A program made the translations under genes and the position numbers. From JAUVIB01 sp964424545 (GTDB lineage Bacteria; Calditrichota; Calditrichia; Calditrichales; Calditrichaceae): 8,561 nucleotides of DNA. Under the pieces are notes generated by a model, which made no database searches, was not told the origin of the DNA, and worked only from the letters and a program-made list of their open reading frames with translations. The stretch is from NCBI GenBank assembly GCA_964424545.1, contig CAYRJN010000167.1, positions 1 to 8,561 of the forward strand, in the 5' to 3' direction. Of the stretch, positions 1 through 4,376 are shown piece by piece (position 1 is the first letter of the stretch; every line of letters begins with the position of its first letter).

Positions 1-2
1 AT

Positions 3-1448
3 GACCAATGCATTTATGTGCGTGGAAGCTATGTTATCATACGAGGCTTTACTCTTAAAAATGCGAAGAAGCATGGAATTGTTCTTCAGACTTGCCATGA
101 TGTTATAATTGAAAATTGCGACATCAGCGGCTGGGGGGAACAAAACGAGGAGGGATTTGGCGTAGACATGCAAGGCGGGATATATTCCGAATCAACCAGC
201 ATAAAAAGGATCATAGTTCAGCGCTGCCGCATACATCACCCGAGCTACGATGCAAACAGTTGGGCAGAGTATAATGACGGCGGGTATCATCCGAGCGGGC
301 CGCAAGGGATTATATTTTTTAATAGCGGAGGCAATAATGTGATTCGATATAATGAAATATATTCCGATAGCGAGCATATGTATAATGACGTTATCGGCGG
401 AGGGACAAATAGCAGTTATTACGGTTTCCCCGGCCCTGATTCGGACATCTATTCAAATTATATTGCCAATTGTTGGGATGACGGAATAGAGTCCGAAGGC
501 GGTAATAGAAACGTTCGAATTTGGGGTAATTATATAGAGGAAGTTTTTCTTCCGATAGGGAATGCACCAACTTCAATCGGCCCCTTATATATTTGGAAAA
601 ATACTTCGGGTAGATGTTACAGCCCTCCGGGCAGCATTTACGGCGTGCATGCTCCGTTTATAAAAATGGGCGCCGCCAGCGCCGGCGTAGGATGGATGAC
701 CGGATATATGTATATTTTTAATAATACAATCCTACAGCCAAATGGAGAAGGGGCCGGAGGAATAGGCGTAAGCGATGATGTTAATCGTTATATTAAGCAT
801 TGTCAGACGTGCAATAATATTTTGGATGTTGGTAATATTGCCGTTAATTCCATTTCGATACGGGACGAAAACGAAGATAATAACTATGATTACGACCTTT
901 ATAATGGCGGATATCCCGATGAAAACGGAGGGCATTCATTAGAAGGAACCCCCATTTATATTAAGGATGCCTATTTTGATTTTGATGAAATGAAGGCGGA
1001 TTTTAGTTTGAATAGTTTGAGCTTAGGCTATGATGCAGGCGAGATTATTCCGAATTTTACCGACGGTTATGAAGGCGCCGCCCCCGATTTCGGCGCTTTT
1101 GAAGCGGGAAAGCCGCCTATGGAATACGGCGTTAACGCTTATTTAACAGAAACTTCTATTAAAGAAAAAAAGAGTGAAATAGTAACTGATTTTGCGCTTT
1201 ATCAAAATTATCCGAACCCTTTTAATCCGTCCACAAAAATTTCTTTTACATTACCAAAAGCATCCCATGTTAATCTTGATGTTTACAATATACTTGGTGA
1301 AAATGTTGCAAAATTAGTATACGGAAAAATGTCCGCGGGGAATCATGAAGTTGTTTTTAATGCGGCGCAGCTTGGCGGCGGATTATATTTTTATAGATTA
1401 TCTGTTGATAATTTTGTGGCGGTGAAAAAAATGCTTTTGGTCAAATAG
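3..1448 (+). CDS. Right-handed parallel beta-helix secreted protein, putative polysaccharide lyase-like (5' partial)
   Basis: The frame is open to the window edge (residues DQCIYV precede the GTG at 18), so the GTG is an internal codon and the true start lies upstream. About 481 residues are visible. The N-terminal two thirds show beta-helix rungs such as VIIRGFTLKNAKKHGIVL, DVIIENCDISGWG and NNVIRYNEIYSDSEHMYND, followed by a strongly patterned block ending in DDGIESEGGNRNVRIWGNYIE. This fold is shared by pectate lyases, chondroitinase B and other polysaccharide lyases. The segment DAGEIIPNFTDGYEGAAPDFGAFEAG is a typical end of such helices. The last 86 residues (1188-1445) form a type IX secretion sorting domain with QNYPNPFNPSTKISF and a basic KKMLLVK end, so the protein is probably exported to or through the outer membrane. 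The substrate is not readable; neighbouring genes suggest a uronate-rich polysaccharide. No terminator is visible before gene 2, so co-transcription is possible. A non-catalytic binding role cannot be excluded. Confidence 0.85.
   Translation, partial: DQCIYVRGSYVIIRGFTLKNAKKHGIVLQTCHDVIIENCDISGWGEQNEEGFGVDMQGGIYSESTSIKRIIVQRCRIHHPSYDANSWAEYNDGGYHPSGPQGIIFFNSGGNNVIRYNEIYSDSEHMYNDVIGGGTNSSYYGFPGPDSDIYSNYIANCWDDGIESEGGNRNVRIWGNYIEEVFLPIGNAPTSIGPLYIWKNTSGRCYSPPGSIYGVHAPFIKMGAASAGVGWMTGYMYIFNNTILQPNGEGAGGIGVSDDVNRYIKHCQTCNNILDVGNIAVNSISIRDENEDNNYDYDLYNGGYPDENGGHSLEGTPIYIKDAYFDFDEMKADFSLNSLSLGYDAGEIIPNFTDGYEGAAPDFGAFEAGKPPMEYGVNAYLTETSIKEKKSEIVTDFALYQNYPNPFNPSTKISFTLPKASHVNLDVYNILGENVAKLVYGKMSAGNHEVVFNAAQLGGGLYFYRLSVDNFVAVKKMLLVK
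1188..1445 (+). other. Type IX secretion C-terminal sorting domain of the beta-helix protein
   Basis: The encoded 86 residues contain YQNYPNPFNPSTKISFTL, then VYNILGENVAKLV, GNHEVVFNA, GGGLYFYRL and the basic KKMLLVK terminus. This is the type A sorting-domain pattern, related to FlgD-like immunoglobulin folds. The same pattern ends the next two genes, where the core reads YNVLG...GIYFYR...KMMLLK. In known systems the domain directs passage through the outer membrane and is usually cleaved off. The machinery itself is not in this window. Confidence 0.85.
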
Positions 1449-1530
1449 CGTCCTATGTTCCCATTCATCTGATATTTTGCGAAGAAATGTTATTTATAAA
1501 ACTTTATACAATAGAAAAGCTGGTAACAAA

Positions 1531-3978
1531 ATGAAAAAACAATTCGGTCTTTTATCATTTTTAATACTGTTCCCTATTTTCTTGTTCGCTCAAGAAGATT
1601 TGCCAAGGGGGCAGGAACTGCTCACCAATAATTATTTTGACGAGGGATTAACAAATTGGGAATTATTTAGTTTAGATAGTACGCGCGCAGAATATAATCT
1701 GGATACCAACAGTGTTATTACCGGTAAAAATTGTGTTCACATAACAGTACACAATCCATACGGAGATTATCCGAGCGGCAGAATTAATTTAAGTCAACAT
1801 AATATTCCCGGTGGAATAATAAATGGGAATTATTATTATATTAGTTTTAATCTAAAAGTAAACAGAGATATTGATCAAGGCTTTTGGACTATTTATAAGG
1901 AACCGAGTTATCTTGATTACGTTACTTGGGACTGGATAAAGGCTTCGGGTGGGGAAGTTTCACATTTTAGTTATCAATTTCAAGCAAAAGAGACAAACGA
2001 AAATGTTTATTTTTCTATAGACTTAGCGTCATTTAAGAACGATAATATAGAACTTTGGATTGATGACATCCATTTTATTGCTGTGTCGGATCCCATAATC
2101 GAACCGCGTTTACCGGCCGGCGGAATAGAATTATTAAGTAATAACTATTTTGACGATGGTTTAAACAATTGGGAACTAATTGCCGATAATAATGACGCTT
2201 CAGTTAATTTAGATACGGATGATATTTTAGAAAGCGAAAACAGCGTTCATATAAAAGTAAATAAAACTACTGCAGATAATCCGCAGCAAATACGCTTATA
2301 TCAAAAAGATTTGCTCGATTCGGTAAAAGCAGGAAGTAAATATCATATTCAATTTTTTGCAAAAGCTAATAAATCTATTTCTAACCTTTTTTGGACGGTA
2401 AGTCAGCAAGATGATCCCCAAAATATACTTTTTACAAAATCGTTTTCCCTTGATGCGAACGAAGCAACTTTTATTACGGATACAATCGTCTCATTTAGTT
2501 CAAATGAAAAAGCTGCTTGGTCGTTTGATTTGGGCGCAATCAGTCAGGATAGCGTAGATATTTGGTTCGACGCCGTTCATTTAATGGAATTAGGCGAAGT
2601 TCAGGAGACGATATTCCCGCCGGAAACAACATGGAATCCAAGTCCGCCGGTAACATTGGAAAAACCAAGGTATTTACAAACGGTTCGTGATCCGCAGCAT
2701 GGCGTTGTTTACACCTGTATTAGCGACCCTGTTGCCTTCGGCGTTCCAAGCGGCAATACTCAACTGCTGTCCAATTATCCCAAAATCCAGGCATGGAATG
2801 CAGATATGAGCTTAATATCCCTTTCTTTTGGAATGTTTATATTGGATGGAAAGGATTATAGTATCTATAAATATTTCTCCAGTGGTCTTTCCGAACGAAG
2901 ATGGTCTAATGTTGATCCCAAAATAGCCTATTTTTGCACGGGAAATCAGTTTAAAAAAATTAATATTGAAACAGAAGAAATAACAACGTTGCATACGTTT
3001 GAAGGATATAAAACCACGATTGGCCCATGGGAAGGGAATATTTCGGCCGATGATAAATATGTGGTTATTACTAATGAAAGCGGTAGTATTGCCGTCGAAG
3101 CTTCTCTTTATGATATTGAATTGGATTCGGTTATATCGACAAAATCGTTTTCCAGCGATATCGATTGGGTAACCATTACACCGAGTGGTAATTATATCGT
3201 CTTAAATGATAGAGACATCCATGAAACCAGGGTCTATGATTTAGATTTTAACTATCTTAGAACAGTTGGGGTGAGTTCGGAGCACGGCGATTTTTGCGTT
3301 GATGCGGAGGGTAATGAAGTATGGGTTCAAACGATTCCTTTAGCGATGGCTCGTTTAAGCGATGGTAAATATACAAGACTTTTAGAACCGAATATCGAAG
3401 GACATATTTCAGGCCGAGGGTTCAGAAACCCTGGCTGGGCTTTTGTATCAACAGGTATAGACGATAATGAAACTCAATTATTTGAAATTAAATTAGATTC
3501 AAGCGGAATAATCAGGCATTTTGGATATGCAAGATCTTCCTGCACAACGTATGATAATTATCCAATGGGTTCCGTCAGCCCTGATGGAAAGAGGGCCATA
3601 TTTAATTCCGATTGGGATTACGGCGGCAGCGGCGGAAATGCGGTAGCATTTGTTTCAGAATACAAAGGGCCCGCTACGGCTATTGAAGAATCACAAGATT
3701 TGAATATTTCAACCAGGAATTTTATTCTTTCTCAAAATTATCCCAATCCGTTTAATCCAAAAACCGTAATTAATTTTCGGATACCTGCAGCAGGGATGAC
3801 AAAATTGGCGGTATATAATGTTCTCGGTCAATGCGTTAGGGTTTTGGTAGATGAAAATATGCCGGCCGGTTTCTATTCAATGCCTTTTGACGGGAGCGGG
3901 TTGTCATCAGGAATATATTTTTATCGTTTGGAAAGCGCCGGAAATGTTAAAATTAAGAAAATGATGCTTTTGAAATAG
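1531..3978 (+). CDS. Secreted beta-propeller protein with two CBM-like modules and a T9SS sorting domain
   Basis: I place the start at the ATG at 1531 rather than the TTG at 1477, because MKKQFGLLSFLILFPIFLFA is a clean signal peptide (cleavage near Ala20-Gln21). The product is 815 residues. Residues ~28-186 and ~198-353 are two beta-sandwich modules of the CBM4/9 (CenC-like) type: each opens with ELL(T/S)NNYFD(E/D)GLxNWEL and closes with an aromatic-rich IxxDxxH strand. Residues ~361-712 form a probable beta-propeller with repeated ADDKYVVIT, PSGNYIVLND and SPDGKRAIF blades, and conserved HGDF (His585), GHISGRG (His625) and IRHFG (His663). Residues ~731-815 are the sorting domain. Propellers with clustered histidines occur in polysaccharide lyases such as PL22 oligogalacturonate lyases, but I cannot assign this one to a family; catalysis is an inference. 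It is a clear paralogue of the gene at 4373. No strong Shine-Dalgarno sequence precedes the start, which suggests weak initiation or coupling to the gene 82 bases upstream. Confidence 0.85.
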   Translation: MKKQFGLLSFLILFPIFLFAQEDLPRGQELLTNNYFDEGLTNWELFSLDSTRAEYNLDTNSVITGKNCVHITVHNPYGDYPSGRINLSQHNIPGGIINGNYYYISFNLKVNRDIDQGFWTIYKEPSYLDYVTWDWIKASGGEVSHFSYQFQAKETNENVYFSIDLASFKNDNIELWIDDIHFIAVSDPIIEPRLPAGGIELLSNNYFDDGLNNWELIADNNDASVNLDTDDILESENSVHIKVNKTTADNPQQIRLYQKDLLDSVKAGSKYHIQFFAKANKSISNLFWTVSQQDDPQNILFTKSFSLDANEATFITDTIVSFSSNEKAAWSFDLGAISQDSVDIWFDAVHLMELGEVQETIFPPETTWNPSPPVTLEKPRYLQTVRDPQHGVVYTCISDPVAFGVPSGNTQLLSNYPKIQAWNADMSLISLSFGMFILDGKDYSIYKYFSSGLSERRWSNVDPKIAYFCTGNQFKKINIETEEITTLHTFEGYKTTIGPWEGNISADDKYVVITNESGSIAVEASLYDIELDSVISTKSFSSDIDWVTITPSGNYIVLNDRDIHETRVYDLDFNYLRTVGVSSEHGDFCVDAEGNEVWVQTIPLAMARLSDGKYTRLLEPNIEGHISGRGFRNPGWAFVSTGIDDNETQLFEIKLDSSGIIRHFGYARSSCTTYDNYPMGSVSPDGKRAIFNSDWDYGGSGGNAVAFVSEYKGPATAIEESQDLNISTRNFILSQNYPNPFNPKTVINFRIPAAGMTKLAVYNVLGQCVRVLVDENMPAGFYSMPFDGSGLSSGIYFYRLESAGNVKIKKMMLLK
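3721..3975 (+). other. Type IX secretion C-terminal sorting domain of the two-module propeller protein
   Basis: The coding segment gives FILSQNYPNPFNPKTVINF, then VYNVLGQCVRVLV, GFYSMPFDG, SSGIYFYRL and the KKMMLLK end. It is separated from the propeller by a short polar linker (about residues 713-730) rich in Glu, Ser and Asn, the usual arrangement for a cleavable export tag. Confidence 0.85.
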
Positions 3979-3989
3979 TGTCATGCATT

Positions 3990-4029
3990 TCCTCGGGCTT
4001 GATGGTTTTTTTAATAGCAAGCCCGAGGA
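3990..4029 (+). terminator. Strong hairpin after gene 2, possible terminator lacking a downstream T-run
   Basis: A perfect 12-base-pair stem joins 3990-4001 (tcctcgggcttg) to 4018-4029 (caagcccgagga). The loop is 16 bases and itself contains seven consecutive T (4006-4012). The stem begins 12 bases after the stop codon of gene 2, where a terminator is expected. However, no U-tract follows either arm on either strand, so it may instead be an RNA-stabilising 3' hairpin or a Rho-type or pausing site. Confidence 0.5.
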
Positions 4030-4080
4030 GATAATATAGCTTAACAAATTGATTTATGATGAGAGGAGCAAACGCCATTA

Positions 4081-4173
4081 ATGTGTCATTGTCCGAATAC
4101 AACGGATAACTTTAAATTTATATTCAAGAATGTTCCTTATATGAAGGATAATCCAAAGTCTATGAAACAATAA
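4081..4173 (+). pseudogene. Fragment of a GH105 gene, copy of the internal segment at 7863-7920
   Basis: Bases 4097-4154 match bases 7863-7920 inside the downstream GH105 gene at a constant offset of 3766. I count 3 mismatches in 58 bases (4102, 4140, 4152) and no gaps. The reading frame is kept: the fragment encodes TDNFKFIFKNVPYMKDNP against ADNFKFIFKNVPYMKDKP in the gene. It sits in a 30-codon open frame from an ATG at 4081 to the TAA at 4171, but nothing before or after the 58 bases looks like GH105. The nearest Shine-Dalgarno-like sequence (AGGAG, 4064-4068) is 12 bases from the ATG, which is far. The simplest reading is a remnant left by a duplication and deletion. Translation into a 30-residue peptide is possible but unsupported. 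Confidence 0.75.
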
Positions 4174-4199
4174 ATAATGGAATAATAATAAGGTAAGAA

Positions 4200-4335
4200 A
4201 GGAGGAATAATTTAATCAATGAAGTATTTGGCTTTATTGTAAGCAATATGTTTAATCAACTACATTAGGAGGAAAAATGGTATGGATATGACTGTTGTTT
4301 TAACGGAATCATTTAATGAATCATTAGTGTTTTAG
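4200..4335 (+). promoter_or_regulatory. Spare Shine-Dalgarno sites with very short leader ORFs before gene 3
   Basis: Two AGGAGG sequences lie upstream of the real one. The one at 4200-4205 precedes an ATG at 4219 that encodes MKYLALL and stops at 4240. The one at 4267-4272 precedes an ATG at 4277 (MVWI) and, 9 bases away, an ATG at 4282 opening a 17-residue frame (MDMTVVLTESFNESLVF, stop at 4333). These could be non-functional relics of the leader duplication, or translated leader peptides or ribosome standby sites affecting gene 3. The sequence does not decide between these. Confidence 0.35.
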
Positions 4336-4376
4336 TAAACAATAATCTTAATCGATTACATTAGGAGGAAAAATGA
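4204..4376 (+). repeat. Tandemly duplicated leader and ribosome-binding region upstream of gene 3
   Basis: Bases 4239-4280 align without gaps to 4335-4376 at a period of 96 bases, with 35 of 42 identical. The last part (tacattaggaggaaaaatg, 4261-4279 and 4357-4375) is identical over 19 bases, covering the Shine-Dalgarno sequence and start codon. Further upstream, 4204-4220 and 4305-4321 also match at 15 of 17 bases but at an offset of 101, so the duplication probably spans about 100 bases with a small indel. The second copy starts gene 3. In the first copy the ATG at 4277 opens only a 4-codon frame (MVWI, stop at 4289). Confidence 0.75.
4363..4368 (+). promoter_or_regulatory. Ribosome-binding site of gene 3 (AGGAGG)
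   Basis: A consensus AGGAGG lies four A residues before the ATG at 4373. The spacing is short, but the ATG begins a good signal peptide and no other start fits. This is the strongest Shine-Dalgarno sequence of any complete gene here, contrasting with the weak one before the paralogous gene 2. Confidence 0.8.

Noticed and set aside
1..108. ATG at position 1 in another frame, open to about 108
   Set aside because: It overlaps the beta-helix frame, which is open from position 3 with convincing rung motifs; the alternative frame encodes nothing recognisable.
192..935. Minus-strand open frames of 61-67 codons inside the beta-helix gene
   Set aside because: They lie opposite a strongly supported gene, have no ribosome-binding sites or recognisable motifs, and are low-complexity.
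1477..1530. TTG start at 1477 extending gene 2 by 18 residues
   Set aside because: The extra residues (MRRNVIYKTLYNRKAGNK) are basic and would bury the clean signal peptide that starts at the ATG at 1531. The TTG has no Shine-Dalgarno sequence.
1449..1530. Terminator or promoter between genes 1 and 2
   Set aside because: I found no hairpin with a T-run and no well-spaced promoter boxes in these 82 bases.
4282..4335. 17-codon frame MDMTVVLTESFNESLVF as a real gene
   Set aside because: The Shine-Dalgarno spacing is acceptable, but the frame is short, lies within the duplicated leader and has no recognisable feature. It is kept only as part of the leader observation.
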